Below are positions 1-11,126 of a DNA stretch of 64,000 nucleotides, piece after piece. Each line of letters begins with the position of its first letter. Position 1 is the first letter of the stretch. Origin of the DNA: Artemia franciscana (taxonomy: Eukaryota; Arthropoda; Branchiopoda; Anostraca; Artemiidae); the NCBI RefSeq assembly GCF_032884065.1, contig NC_088863.1, forward strand, positions 45,181,687-45,245,686. Direction: 5' to 3'. A program made the translations under genes and the position numbers. The notes beneath the pieces were generated by a model. The model searched no databases. It was not told the origin of the DNA and saw only the letters and a list, made by a program, of their open reading frames with translations.

Positions 1-61
1 TCATCTGGCAGTGTACCAACTTTGCAAGATCGCTTTATGACTAAGATCTTTGGAAACAGAC
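1..61 (-). CDS. INPP5F: Sac2/INPP5F-like exon, copy A, cut by the window edge
   Basis: These 61 bases match the first 61 coding bases (minus strand) of the exon seen whole at 45761-46044, including the acceptor, which reads CCTTTTAG on the minus strand just outside base 61. The peptide begins LFPKILVIKRSCKVGTL and aligns with the N-terminal part of INPP5F (Sac2), a phosphatidylinositol 4-phosphatase of endosomal membranes. The acceptor phase (two bases completing a codon) fits the donor of the exon at 1630-1710. The rest of the exon lies left of the window. Whether this is a second gene or the other allele of the 45761-46044 exon depends on whether the A/B duplication is real. Confidence 0.8.
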
Positions 62-329
62 CTAAAAGGATTAATAACTATACATAAAGATTGTAAAACA
101 CCTCCAATGGTTGTGGGACCACTGCTTTTTTTGAGGTCATAAGTGTTTCAATGACTTGAAAGATACAAAAATTGCAACTTGAAATGGTACAGCATTAAAG
201 AAAACTATTACATTGCCTGACGAATTCAGACGCTTCAACCTGGATTTATTAGAAGTTTTAGAAACTCATATCCCAGGGGTAGGAAGCATCAAATTTGGAG
301 ACATAGAACTTATTTAATTAGTTACAGGG

Positions 330-1400
330 AAAGATGTAGAGGAAAATGAAAGTTGGTGACAGCTTGTATGTGAAGGAAAATTTATTTTGTGAAGATGAAT
401 TAGCAACAGGACTAAAATGACTATAAAAAAATAGGTGCTGATGGTGTGCTAAATGAGTTTCTTAAATATGGTAGCTATGAGGTTGGAAATAAGTTACTGA
501 AGATTGTAAATATGATTTATGAAAAAGGGGAAGTACCTAGCAATTTAGGAAAACTCTAATTAAACCCCTGTATAAAAAAAGGAGATAAAAGTGAATGTGA
601 TAATTATAGAGCAAAGTCTGGCATCTTTAGGTAGCAAATTACTTAGCATGATAAAACTTTTTAGACTGAGAGATGCTGTAGACAAAGTTTTAACAGAAGA
701 ACAGTATGGTTTTAGGAAAGACAGAGGATGTGATAAAATCGCTAAAGGTAGGAATAAGTGAAGATGAAAAGGTGACGTTGGGTAACAAAAAGACCGATCA
801 AGTAGACAACTTCATTTATGTTGGCGGTATTATTAGTAAAGACGGTGGGAGCAGTGAAGATGTTAGAAGTAGAATAGCCAAGGCTCAGGGTGTTTTTTCA
901 CAGTTGAAAAAGTTTTGGGATAATAGTAAGTTAGGTCTGCGAACCAAGATTAGAATTTAGAAGCAACAGTGATGACTGTGGCCCAATATGGCTCTGAAGC
1001 ATGGGCGCTCCGAAAACCGAAGGAAGATTTACAAGATGTATTCCGAACAAATGGCCTAAGAATTGTTTAAGCTAGCCGGCTGACTGACCGTATTTCAAAT
1101 AGTAGTCGGTACGAAAAGTGCGGATCAATCTCATTTTCTACGGCTATAGTGAGAGAAAGGTTGAAATGGCTAGAGCACGTTCTGTGGATGAAAGACAGCA
1201 GATTGCCAAAGATTGGCCCTTTTGATCGACTATCTAAGACTAAACGGAAAACAGGTCGTCCGCAGTTGGGGTGGGAGGATGTCGTAAAGAAAGGAAATGG
1301 GAACTTCCTGGGATGGTGTAAAGAGGGAGGATTTGAATAGATTAAGATGGAGGAGGAGCGTGTGTAGCAGTGTTTCTGACTTCTAACTTTGGTTAGATTT
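330..1400 (+). pseudogene. RTE-like LINE reverse transcriptase fragment with palm deleted, copy A
   Basis: A non-LTR retrotransposon relic lying antisense in the Sac2 intron between the exons at 1-61 and 1630-1710. Read across stops and frameshifts it shows the pre-RT region (DELATGLK, then GADGVLNEFLKYG), the finger segment (KPLYKKGDKSECDNYRA) and EEQYGFRKDRGC near 705-735. It then jumps straight to the thumb region (FIYVGGIISKDGG, 810-850) and ends with a W-GH-like and GRPQLGW C-terminal block (1150-1340). The segment that should hold the AFD and YADD catalytic motifs is missing, so there is an internal deletion as well as nonsense decay. The clade (RTE/BovB-like) is inferred from the thumb and C-terminal pattern and is not certain. 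The same fragment with the same deletion is in copy B, so the damage predates the A/B split. Confidence 0.75.
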
Positions 1401-1629
1401 TCTTCTGCAATAGTAGCATATTTGATCTAATGAATGGGCTATAGACTGATGGTATCGATGCGTAAAAACCGTTGGTAAATAGGCGAAATCGACAAAAAAA
1501 AAGAGACAAAAAGTAAATATTGGTAAAAGTGCTGATACAAGTTTTCATAAATGTAATTCCCTATTTTTAAATAAAACGACAAAATACTTTCGTTTTAGTT
1601 TACTTATGTCCAAATAAATGAGATCTTAC

Positions 1630-1710
1630 CTGAGATAGGTTCTATGACACCTATTATTCCAAAGCAGGAACCAACACATTCTAAGTCTTGTTCATTACAA
1701 ATACTCCAGT
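1630..1710 (-). CDS. INPP5F: Sac2/INPP5F-like internal exon, copy A
   Basis: An 81 bp open exon on the minus strand. The acceptor is a T-rich tract ending TTTTAG (plus strand 1711-1722) and the donor is CAG|GTAAGAT (plus strand 1621-1630). It encodes WSICNEQDLECVGSCFGIIG followed by VIEPIS. This matches the INPP5F segment in which a tryptophan and ICLG are followed by a GVIGKI-type stretch, directly upstream of the part encoded by the exon at 1-61. The phases agree: this exon ends with one base of a codon and the next begins with the other two, giving a glycine. I could not find the upstream exon that should carry the start codon; it may lie to the right, beyond a large intron. Confidence 0.8.
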
Positions 1711-3384
1711 CTAAAATTAAAGTATAGAAATCAATTAGACAATCTAATTCAAGGATCTAATTGCATACACAAAGCCAAAGTAAGGAATCTTTCAGCTATA
1801 CAGATAGGACTAGCAATAATACTATAACTGGTACAATTATATACAGAAACCAGAGATGGCTTATGTGTTCAGAGGATAGGATGTATATGATTTCTAAATT
1901 TCTAATAATTCACTCTTCTATGCAGAAAACATCTATACAAAATTAAACTTCATAGGGCACATTCTGCAATGAAGGAAATGTGTATGAACATGAACTCAAA
2001 TGGCATTATTTCGTGTCTAGCTAGGCTGCACTTTATAGATCGAGTATGACGGGACCCAAAAAATTTAGCTTTCGATTACCCTCTGGACACAAACGTAAAG
2101 CGGCTCGTTTCCAAAATGGAGTGAGAAAAGGTAGAAGGAAAATATTTAAAGGAAAATAGAAATTCATTATAGGGGACAAAGAGTGACACTCTGAATAGAT
2201 GACAGTGCATGAGGATTGAGTGACACCACAAATCTCCACTCATACAACTCTTTACAAGCCAAATTTTACACAGCTCTTAATTTGCACTGAAATCCAAATG
2301 CTCAGTTTTGTGGCTTATGCAGTCTCAATAGAACATGCAAACGCTAAAATGAAGTATGTCGCCTAAATTGATCACAAATAGGGTTCATTAATAATTATCA
2401 AATTAAGATTACTACAATTAAGAGTCTTGCTAGTAGAATTTCTGATTATCAATTCGCTTTGTCATTGGATTGGTAACCTCATACTCCTTCCTCCTCCCAC
2501 GACTCCCCATTCATACGATTCTCCACTAGCCAAATTACAAATAATTTTTTACTTTCATCGAAATCTAAATTTTCAAATTCTTGAGTATGGTACAGCTAGA
2601 ATTAGAATATCAACATTCAAAGACAAAATAATGACATTATAATGCCTAAATTAATCACATAAGACTTCGATTTCCCCAGCATTTTGAATTCGAAGGTTTC
2701 AAAGCTTGTTGATTACAAGGAAAACAGCTCAATGCAAAATTCCATAGCCCAAACCTGACAAGTATATATTTAAATTTGGGGTTTGATTCCTACAAAAATG
2801 TGTGCTTATGGATTTTCCAAATCGCTAATTACGAACACGAGCGTCATAAGGAAGATAATTAAAAACTTGCAAAAATTTGATCATGGGTGACTTAGCATGG
2901 GAAGTAGGGATTAAAACAAATATGCTAAAACCACTGGCAGCCTCTCGGCGACTTCACTAAAAAAGCGGGAAATTAAGTCCGATAATTAACAAAATTAATC
3001 TACAATGTTGTAGGATTGATTTTTCTACAAGTGATATTTAACCAACATTATTTTGTTCTCAAAAAGTTTTTAAGTCGACAGTCTCCGCCAAATCAATTTA
3101 GCTTTGTTTGGGGAAATCTTGGCATTTAAGCAGGCTTTTCGACATTAAGCTGGTAGGGCCTACTGACAGAGGCTTAGCTCCAGCGTTTTCATGGGGAAGG
3201 AGAAGAGGGGATTCACACCTGGGGAGGCAAGGGACGTGTGATATCCTTCAGGAAAAAAGGGTGTTGAAACGTTTGGAAAAATCACTAGCCTGAATATGTT
3301 TTTAAGATGTCCGAAGACTTGTTTTCGAAAATTATTTTTTTACTGAATACTAAATTCCCAATGAAAAAAAAGTAAACGTATTAT
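1711..3384. other. Intron/intergenic stretch, copy A
   Basis: No supported gene. It holds a 37-codon lysine/arginine-rich open frame at 2046-2159 (+) containing FRLPSGHKRKAAR, mildly reminiscent of the basic N-terminus of ZMYM-like hAT transposases. Copy B (48030-48143) keeps the frame, but most visible differences there change amino acids, so it is probably a relic. The remainder is AT-rich and unremarkable. Confidence 0.4.
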
Positions 3385-3550
3385 GTACCTGCCATAAGTC
3401 TTCAATAGCACAATTTATCGAGCGGTACTGAAGAAAAGTTACTATTCAGCGAAAGCACTACTTGGTTAAATTCAAAACATTATACAATACATAATAAACA
3501 ATAAACACACATTAAACAAACATAAAATTAAGTACTGTTGCTCGACTCTA
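3385..3550. repeat. Direct repeat flanking the hAT relic, left unit
   Basis: About 165 bp that matches 7125-7285 in the same orientation at moderate divergence. Shared words include GAAGAAAAGTTACTAT, a CAATACATAA block and AAACAAACATAAA. The two units flank the broken hAT transposase (3650-7030). They could be remnants of two tandem copies of the same element, each keeping its downstream untranslated end. Confidence 0.55.
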
Positions 3551-3649
3551 TCTTATGATATTTCAAAATTACTAATATGTACATATAAAATAAACTTACA
3601 ATATACAATTAATCTTGGAATACAAAAATCAATGTTTCGGCTCTGTATT

Positions 3650-4150
3650 AAACAGACTCGTTACAGAAAGTGTAGTTGTCTACATTTTTCCACATTAAAT
3701 TCATTTACAACATTATACGGTCAATTTGTATTTCTCTTTCAATTGTCAACAGTGCAAGTGAAGATAACCTTTCTTGCCCCGTGGTGTTGCGGCAGTACGT
3801 CTTCAGCCGTCGAAGACCAGAAAAAGATCTTTCACACTACGAGAATTCATCAATCAATCAAACAAATGAATACATTCAAGGCGGGAGGCCTGAAAACCAG
3901 ATCTTCCCTCTTCTTTATGGATTCGGTTGACAATATCTCAATCCTTAGTTTGTTCTTCTTTTCTCGCAATAAGCTCGTACGCTTCTTCTTGGGACAATTA
4001 AACTCTGGCTGAATGGGATGTTGGCTTACTACGTAGTGTATCTTGTGCCGTAGAAATTACGTGACTTATAATAAACGCCGTTGTTGTAAGCCCTGCTTCT
4101 TCAATTAAATATTCAAAATATGGACGAATATGCAAAGCTGATAAATCAGC
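3650..4150 (-). pseudogene. hAT transposase C-terminal dimerisation region, copy A
   Basis: On the minus strand, about 3735-3840 reads CERSFSGLRRLKTYCR, then GQERLSSLALLTIER. This is the hallmark C-terminal hAT dimerisation block of DUF4371/ZMYM-like transposases. Upstream codons to about 4150 continue as AT-rich hAT-like sequence with stops. The N-terminal and middle parts of the protein lie at 5540-7030 on the same strand, separated by a LINE fragment (4215-5530), so the gene appears to have been split by LINE insertion and then decayed. In copy B the motif has an R-to-S change (CESSF). Confidence 0.7.
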
Positions 4151-4214
4151 TAATTAGGTAAAAACATGTGGTAACATCATGGTAAGGTTTATCCAATTCA
4201 ATAAGTCAGCTCAC

Positions 4215-5530
4215 TTTGACCTACTATAGATGGTGTTGCAGGTTTAGATCCGTTAGTAGGCTAAAAACATGTATGAAGAAATCTCTTTTTGAAGATTGGG
4301 TTAAAGTTTTTACACCAGTCAATGGGTTTGATTTAAGTCCCAGTTTAGTTTGCAAATTGAAGAGACTGACTTGTTTTGTTTCCAGTATTTCAAAATTAAA
4401 TAGTATGTGCTGAGGGGTTTCTTCCGTGTGCTCAGAGTACTGGCAAAATGGGTTATTGGTAACTTCTCCATTTAGCTGCTTTAGTTTATATGAAAAACAA
4501 TGGTAGTTGAGATTAGCTGTATTTGTACACAGGCGATGGGACCCCACTGATTGCATCCAGGTTGGAAAGGAGGATAAGTTTGTTTGCCTTAATTTAGGTA
4601 ATGGTTTCAGTCGTAATCCTACAAAGCCTAATCTTCCAAGGCTGTTTAAGTTTTGTTTGGTTTGATGTAGGTCTATTTCCAGTGATTCAAAGTTCGTGTT
4701 TTTTACGATATTGAGGGCAGATTTAGAGTAAGAGAATACCACTATATGTTAATTTCTCTGTTTCAGTTAAATAGGGTCTCTAAGTCCAAATTGATTGCAG
4801 CTACTTCAGCTGTTAGTTAGCTGATCCCTGCATTGTTTTTTTTCCATGATGCATAGGCTCTGCTCTCTTAAAAAGCGTCCACTTCCCGATCCCTCTTCAC
4901 TTAAAGACCCATCAGCAAATAGTTGGGCACATTCATTATATTCCTTTCTTAGAAGCTGTTTGATATGTTGGATTGCAGTTTGGAATTCAATTTCTTCCTT
5001 TTTGGGGGAGAAAAATTCCAGCTTAACCTCTGGGATGGTTGATATCCATGATGACTCTTTTGCTATTTTAATTTTCATATGTTCAGGCTTGATGGGTTAT
5101 TATGCCCTGGCTGTAATTGCTAGCATCAGTGTGTGGTTTTAGGCTCTAGCAGGCTAGCTCTGCCTTCTGGAAATAGAAAATGGTGAGGGGTTGTTTCAAA
5201 TTTTGTCACGTATCTTAGAGTTAATAGTTTAAATATTTTCATTTGGTGGGAGCCCTCCTTCTTGTAGAAGGTGTGGAACCTTTGTTGTTTTCCTAAATCC
5301 TGTAGCAAGGCCAATTGCTTTATTTTGTATACATTCTAGTTTCTTGAAGAGCTGTTTTGAGCAAGCTCTATAGATAATCAGGCCATACCCAATTACTAGT
5401 CTAATGTACTGCGTGTAGAGTTTAAGAAGGGCTCTATTTATACCGCCCCAAGTTGTACCACATAGTCTGCATAATTCTCATTTTTCCATGCATGATTGTA
5501 TGCTATGGTCAATGTGAGGTTTAAAGGTAA
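4215..5530 (-). pseudogene. LINE 3' half with RNase H, copy A
   Basis: Minus-strand relic of an I/Jockey/R1-type LINE. In order: the end of the RT thumb (WGGINRALLKLYTQYIRLVI, then CIQNKAIGLATGF at about 5300-5450); an RNase H start (CAQLFADGSLSEEGSGSG, about 4880-4930, where ADGS stands for the usual TDGS); and a C-terminal region with the Cys/His signature CQYSEHTEETPQHILF (about 4400-4450). It is 5'-truncated near 5530 and broken by stops and frameshifts. It lies within the hAT relic on the same strand and appears to have inserted into it. In copy B the LINE is cut at the equivalent of 5436 by a 2.26 kb deletion, which shows that copy A keeps the older arrangement. Confidence 0.75.
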
Positions 5531-5539
5531 TAATTAGAG

Positions 5540-7030
5540 GAAACAATAATTTCAAACGTTTTTCAGCAAAGACACATGCTCGTTCTTGAACGTTTTTATT
5601 TTATATCCTCAACTCCGTGAAAGCACTGTAGCTCAGACATACTGAGTTCAAAATCAAGTTCATAGTATTCACACACAAAAGCTTGTCTTTGTTCATTTCA
5701 TTTGCATCTAGCATTACGCTTAAATTGTTCAAAACGTCCAACCTGTTCTTCTCTAGCCCACTTTCAATCGCTGTAGTTAGGATGTCAAGACAGGATACAA
5801 TACTGTGTTTTTGAAAAACTCTTGCGCTGTCTCATATGGAACTATTGAGCCAACACCTAATTTTGCTGGAACTTTACGTTTTTGGGGCATTTCAGGACCT
5901 CTAAAACCACATTTATCCGCTAATTCTGAGCTGTGATTGAATAGCTTGAGAAAGGACTGTAGTACTTCGACAGTGCTGTTCCTGGCCCTTTTTAACACTT
6001 CATAAGTCACACTAGTGAACAGTAACGTTTTCGACAATATGTCGTATTGCATTAAAACTCTTCTCAGAAGGAGTAAGTAAAAACAAAGCTAAAATCTCCC
6101 ATACTTTTTTTCAAAGAATCAGCTTGTCCGTCAGCATCACCATCGGTCTCTAACATTTCTTTTAGAGCTGCAAGAGTTTCTTTAAAGTTGTCCACCAGTG
6201 CACACATTGTTTCAATGCGAACAAGTCCACCTGGTATCGTTTAGTGACTTTAAGGCTGTGATAAGGAATGAAAGGATTTGGTACCCTTCTGAATCATCTC
6301 AAGAACTGCATGGCGTTTAGTTGACTTTTCAGCGAAATTATAAATACTTTGAAGAACAAAGAACATATTTCTAATTCAAGTCACTGAATTGAAGTAGCAA
6401 ATAATACATAGATTAAGCATGTGTGCGTGGCTGTTTTTGCTATGTGTGTAAGTATACATTGCTATTGGGGTCTCCTGAAGTATTCTGGCTGCCACACCTT
6501 TATAAAGCTCTCTCACGTTTGAAGCTCCATCGTAGTATTGACTACGTAAATTTTGAATGTCCAGGTCTAGTGAAAGAAACGTATTTTCTATTAGTGGTGC
6601 TAATCTTTCACCATCGGTTTTTTTCAGCACGATAGAAACCTATGAACGATTTATAAACATCTACGTTTCATTAACATCTCTCAAGAACACTGCAACTTGC
6701 TGATGTTTTGGTATATCTTGAGTTTTGTCCGTAATAACGGGAAATATTTTTGCTTCTTTTACTTGTTCAACTATTTGTTGCTTTATTTGATCTTCGATAA
6801 TAGATAATAATTCACTCTGGATGGTCAGTGAAATGTATGGGATATACTTTTTATGTGTAACGAAGAGCTGTTGAATCAAATCACTGTCTTTAGAGCGAAG
6901 TTCCATGAGCTCCAAAAAGTTCCCCCAGTTTTTCAAATCCGTGGTTTCATCATAGGTTTGCAATGCAATACCTTGTCTACCACAAAATATCAATGATTTG
7001 CCTATGGATTTTAGATACAATCAATTTTGT
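5540..7030 (-). pseudogene. hAT (DUF4371/ZMYM-like) transposase N-terminal and middle part
   Basis: Present only in copy A. On the minus strand 7020-6661 reads as a 119-codon stretch with GNFLELMELRSKDSDLIQQL, then SLTIQSELLSIIEDQIKQQI and FPVITDKTQDIPKHQQVAVF. This is the DUF4371 pattern, with the usual DET-DIS box altered to DKTQDI. The next block (6630-6376) carries SLDLDIQNLRSQYYDGASNV and HMLNLCI, matching the LRGQ-YDGA-N and H-LNL motifs. Weaker similarity continues to about 5540 with many stops. The enzyme would have been a cut-and-paste transposase with an RNase H-like catalytic fold; this copy is dead. The C-terminus is displaced to 3650-4150 by the LINE at 4215-5530. No TIRs or 8 bp target duplication could be made out by eye. 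Confidence 0.8.
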
Positions 7031-7124
7031 TGCACATCCTTCGAGTCTTTAATGTTTACTTTTTAAGTAACGGAACCACTTTTTAACCACACTCTTAAAA
7101 AGTAAAGATGGCCCGTTTCTTCCA

Positions 7125-7285
7125 TATGTCTTCAACAGTATATTTTTCTTGAAGAGGTTGTGAAGAAAAGTTACTATTTGGCAGACATTGCTCAGTTAAT
7201 TTCTAAAACATTACGCAATACATAAATAACAATGCACATGCATGAAACAAACATAAATTTAAGTTTTGACGCTCACCTTTTACTA
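7125..7285. repeat. Direct repeat flanking the hAT relic, right unit
   Basis: Diverged copy of 3385-3550 in the same orientation, just upstream of the N-terminal end of the hAT relic. It is missing from copy B because of the 2.26 kb deletion. Confidence 0.55.
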
Positions 7286-9084
7286 GAATTGTCAGCAATG
7301 AGTTACTGGAGACGATAGTAGCGTACTATAAACAAGCTTTCGGGTGGGTGATGGCGAGTTTCATACAAGATCAGCTTTTTGTCAACTTAATCTATAAAAT
7401 TAAAGTGCGTATCTCCCTTCCACTTCCTCCGACTCCCGCAGCCATCACTGGAGACTACATTTTGCAGTTGAACTGCGCATTATTCCGACAGCCCCGTGCA
7501 TTAAGTCATTCAGTTGCATGTGATTTAAAAATGGTGCCGAGTAAATAAAAAAAATATACCCTTTAAATCTCAATGGTCGAAACCTTATACAGGAAAATTA
7601 CAACCCCTCTTCTTGAACAACAAGAAAAATCATTTTTTGCATGGGCATCAGTGATATGTTTTCTGTATTTCTTTGTTGCTATCAAAGCACTGGAACATGG
7701 CTAATTCTAATATCGTATCTTTTTTACAAACTAGACTAGAAAAAGCCATCATAAGGTACCACATGGTATACCTAAAGAGCAATTATGGTGGCATGTCTGG
7801 AATGGAAAGGCTGGGCCAGACACATGGACATCATAGAGGACTAATTATGAGCTCATTGATGAACCAACTGCTATATTTAATTTATTTTTATAAATTCAAC
7901 TTAATAAGGCAATCATAAAGTGTCATATGGCACCCAAAAAGAATACTTTTGTTTTAAAAAATGTGTTTTTCCCATTAATTTTTTATCTTTAATTTGAATA
8001 TGTTTTTTATTTTATGTTACGGGTTAAAACAAGAGTGATGCATGGCAAAACCCACGGAAAAAATATAATTTGGGCTATATATTTGCACATTGGGGGGGGG
8101 CTCCTGGTAAAGTATAGTGGAACTGGAGTTGAAATGTCTTAACTACAATTATCCTACACATTATGAAGTAACAATTGATTTTTAACATGTTTCCTTCTCA
8201 AGAGCCAAATTCTAGATTTATACTAAATCTAGGGATGGGGTATTTTGTTTCAATGAAAATACCAAATAAAAAGGTATTTCTAAAATCAAGGAGTGGGGAG
8301 AAATCCAGGGGTATTTTTACTAATACTACTACTACTGAAATTGCAACAACTTGTAAAGTTAAAGAGTATTAAGATAAAAAGGGTGCCAAAAGGGGATCAA
8401 AAGGGTACATCAGCAATATTTTTGGAATAGTTTACAGTATCAAGGTGGAACTTACAGGGCATCATCAGGGGAATATTCAACTGATCAAAATACAAGATGT
8501 GCAAGATGTTACTATTATTAATGCTGTTGCTGCTGTTATTAATGCTGCTGCTACTACTATTAATTCTGCCACTACTGCTACAATTATTGCTACGGTGCTA
8601 CTACTATTGCTAATAAAACTAAGGGTATTAAGACGAAAATCTTGGGCAATATCGAAACTGTATTGAACAACTCGAAACACGCTATGCCCATATAGGTTGT
8701 CAAGAGGACGTATCAGCAATGCTTCAGAAAGCTTCAGAGCTTTAGTTTGAAGCTTAATCAATTAAGCTGAAGCTTTTTCAGGGACAATTTAGGCTCATAT
8801 TAAACTACATCAAAACGAACTATGAGCATGTGGATGTTCAAAAGGGTGACAAAGCAATATCTCAGGAAGGGTTAGATTATTAAGCCACAAGACACTAGCC
8901 AGAACATGCATACTTTTAATACTACTTCTATGGTTACTATAACTAATGACACAAAGGGTATTAACATGAAACTTTTAGGGAACGTTTAGAGGGAGCTTAG
9001 GATGTGACAATTAGCTAGCATTGATCAGATTTAATTCTTTGACGTCTATGTCAAGTTTTGTAGATAAAAATCACTATTCAGTTG
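7286..9084. other. Non-coding stretch with imperfect trinucleotide tract, copy A
   Basis: No gene is supported. At about 8505-8625 there is an imperfect GCT/ACT/ATT trinucleotide tract. It yields alanine/valine/threonine-rich open frames on both strands, which I regard as repeat artefacts. A G9 tract preceded by a TATATTTGCACATT word at 8080-8100 resembles the arms of the foldback at 26073-26190. Confidence 0.45.
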
Positions 9085-9625
9085 GAAATTTCGGTCAATG
9101 ATGGTATTACCGGAACAATTTTTTGGTCATGAAACTATTGTTAATAGATGCATTTTCAATTTTTGAACATCTTTTCTCTCTTGCAAAACTACTGCAAACT
9201 CACCGTTATGGAGATGTTCCAGCCCAAATATTCTTGTATTTATACATATAGAATTGCAATCATTTCCGTTTTCGTTGATTGAGAGAAGTTTATTTATGAA
9301 AGAATCAGCCTAAAATAATTTGCCTTTGGAATGTACTTAACCTAACCTCTATCTAATATCTATTCCTATTGTACATATTATCATCAAATAAACGATAAAC
9401 AAATAAACAATAGCGCGATAGATCTTACAGAGAAAAAAGACTAAAAACAATGGAAATTAACAGAAAAATGACCAACTTTCAGTTTGAATAACTGCATAAC
9501 GGTGAGTTTACGGTAGTTTTGCAAGAGAGAAAAGATGTTCAAAAAGTCAAAATGCATCTTTTAACAATAGTTTCATGACCCAAAAAAATTGTTCCGGTAA
9601 TACCAACATTGACTGAAATTTCCTC
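9085..9625. mobile_element. Non-autonomous element with ~130 bp terminal inverted repeats, copy A
   Basis: The left arm (about 9085-9220: GGAAATTTCGGTCAATG, later TCTCTCTTGCAAAACTACTG) is the inverse of the right arm (about 9483-9622: CAGTTTTGCAAGAGAGA-type sequence ending CATTGACTGAAATTTCC). The interior of about 260 bp has no coding potential. No convincing target-site duplication was seen, so the superfamily is unassigned. A diverged and larger relative is split across 25712-28245. The copy B counterpart is at about 52806-53346. Confidence 0.7.
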
Positions 9626-11126
9626 CTAAGCATTCCCAATGTCTTAGTAGCAAATCCAAGACGTCAAGTGAAACAAGCAAAATTCCAAACAGTTAAGACA
9701 ATAGGGAACTTCCTTAGACACCCACCATACCCCCAAAAAAAATAAAAATGAATAATAATAACAGCCTATCTGATGATGCAATTTTTGGGGCACTTCTGAA
9801 AATTATTTTTCCTTATTGAGCTATGATGGATTATCCAAGACTTACCCTCTTTTAATGAGCATGAACTGAAATTGTGCTTTTCAAACCACAACGATTTTTT
9901 TCCATCTAAAAATATGATATGTTCTCTAGATGATAGTACTTCCATCAACTTCAGAATGTGTGTTGATGTCCCAAGTTACAGCTGAATTCCTTGAGTTGCA
10001 GGCAAATTTTAGCTTAAAGAAAGAAAAAGGCAAATAATAAAAGAAACAAGAGTGATGATACAGCAATAGAGCATGCAAGTGACCTAAAATCCACATATTT
10101 TCTGGATCCTTTTTATTCCCTTTAATATAAATTGTGGCTGCAGCATTAACTTCAACCTAGTAAAGGGCTAAAACAACCCACAGTTACCAAAAAAAAGCCT
10201 GAAACCTCTAAAAACGGTGTTGCATTGAAATAAAAAGTGCGCCACTGGGATTGCCTTAGCCAAAAACCCTGTATAGGAAATTTACAGTCCCTTGGCTTTA
10301 ATATCAAGGAAAATTCATTGGCTTGAACACAAGGAAAATAATTTTTTTGCAGGAGATGCACTTTTTTTCCATTTTTTTTCTTTTTTTTTGGTCTGCAGCT
10401 AGCAGGGCACTGAAACATCATAGAGAGTCTTTTAAGGCTTCATTTAAATTGCTACATTTATGTGCCTTTGTAATTAACAAAGCAAAATATTTAAAAATAA
10501 AATCACTTTTTTGACAAAAAAAAACCTACATCTTGCAGGTTTAAGAATAGCATCATAATTGTAGGTAACAGCCATGAATGACACTATACTAAAATACTTT
10601 AAAGGGTGTCTAGGGTAGCAATAACAGAGCAATTTGTTCTTTACTAGTCCTGCCAAGAAAAAGCGCAAACATTACATATGGAATACATCCATTAGGCTTT
10701 GTGTTGCTTGAGCAACCTGTTTTAAATGAAAAGAATGCCTGAATTACAATGCAGCAATTTTGTTTAAAATTTCACTTGTTCTGGAAAGAACAGCAATTCT
10801 ATCAGTTAATCAAAGGATATTGTGTTTTGATTATTTTCATTTTGCACATTGAGAAGAGAATAGCAATTACAACAGGAGATTTGCATATTGAGGCGGTCTT
10901 GACCAAAACATTGTTGTGAGTTGATTACTATCAGCAGCAATATAGCCAATGGCAAAGAAAAACTTTCTACACCCAATTAAAGAAAAAATCATATTTCTGA
11001 AAACCAGATGGGTTACTAAACAAGAACAAAAAAAATACAGTCTGTGTTGAAACCAGAACTAGCAATGTACTAGTACTGACAGCTAATCATGCCACCAAGC
11101 TGCCAGAGGTTAATTCCAAAAATTCT
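9626..11126. other. Non-coding AT-rich stretch, copy A
   Basis: No recognisable gene or element. It holds several A/T homopolymer runs (for example 10360-10390) that differ in length from copy B. At the right end, 11124-11126 (TCT) are three extra bases at the junction of the 5.1 kb deletion relative to copy B. Confidence 0.4.

Larger units (their letters stand above)
5437..7700. other. Segment present in copy A, absent from copy B
   Basis: In B, base 51417 (equivalent to A 5436) is followed directly by the equivalent of A 7701. The join shows no microhomology. The left breakpoint falls inside the LINE relic, whose reading continues in A past 5437 (CRLCGTTWGG). B therefore carries a deletion; A did not gain an insertion. 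Confidence 0.75.

Noticed and set aside
5437-7700. hAT insertion as the cause of the A/B length difference
   Set aside because: The breakpoints do not coincide with hAT ends, and the left one lies within a LINE that continues in A. Deletion in B fits better.
8445-8761. Alanine/valine/threonine-rich ORFs on both strands
   Set aside because: Product of the imperfect GCT/ACT/ATT trinucleotide tract, with no domain.
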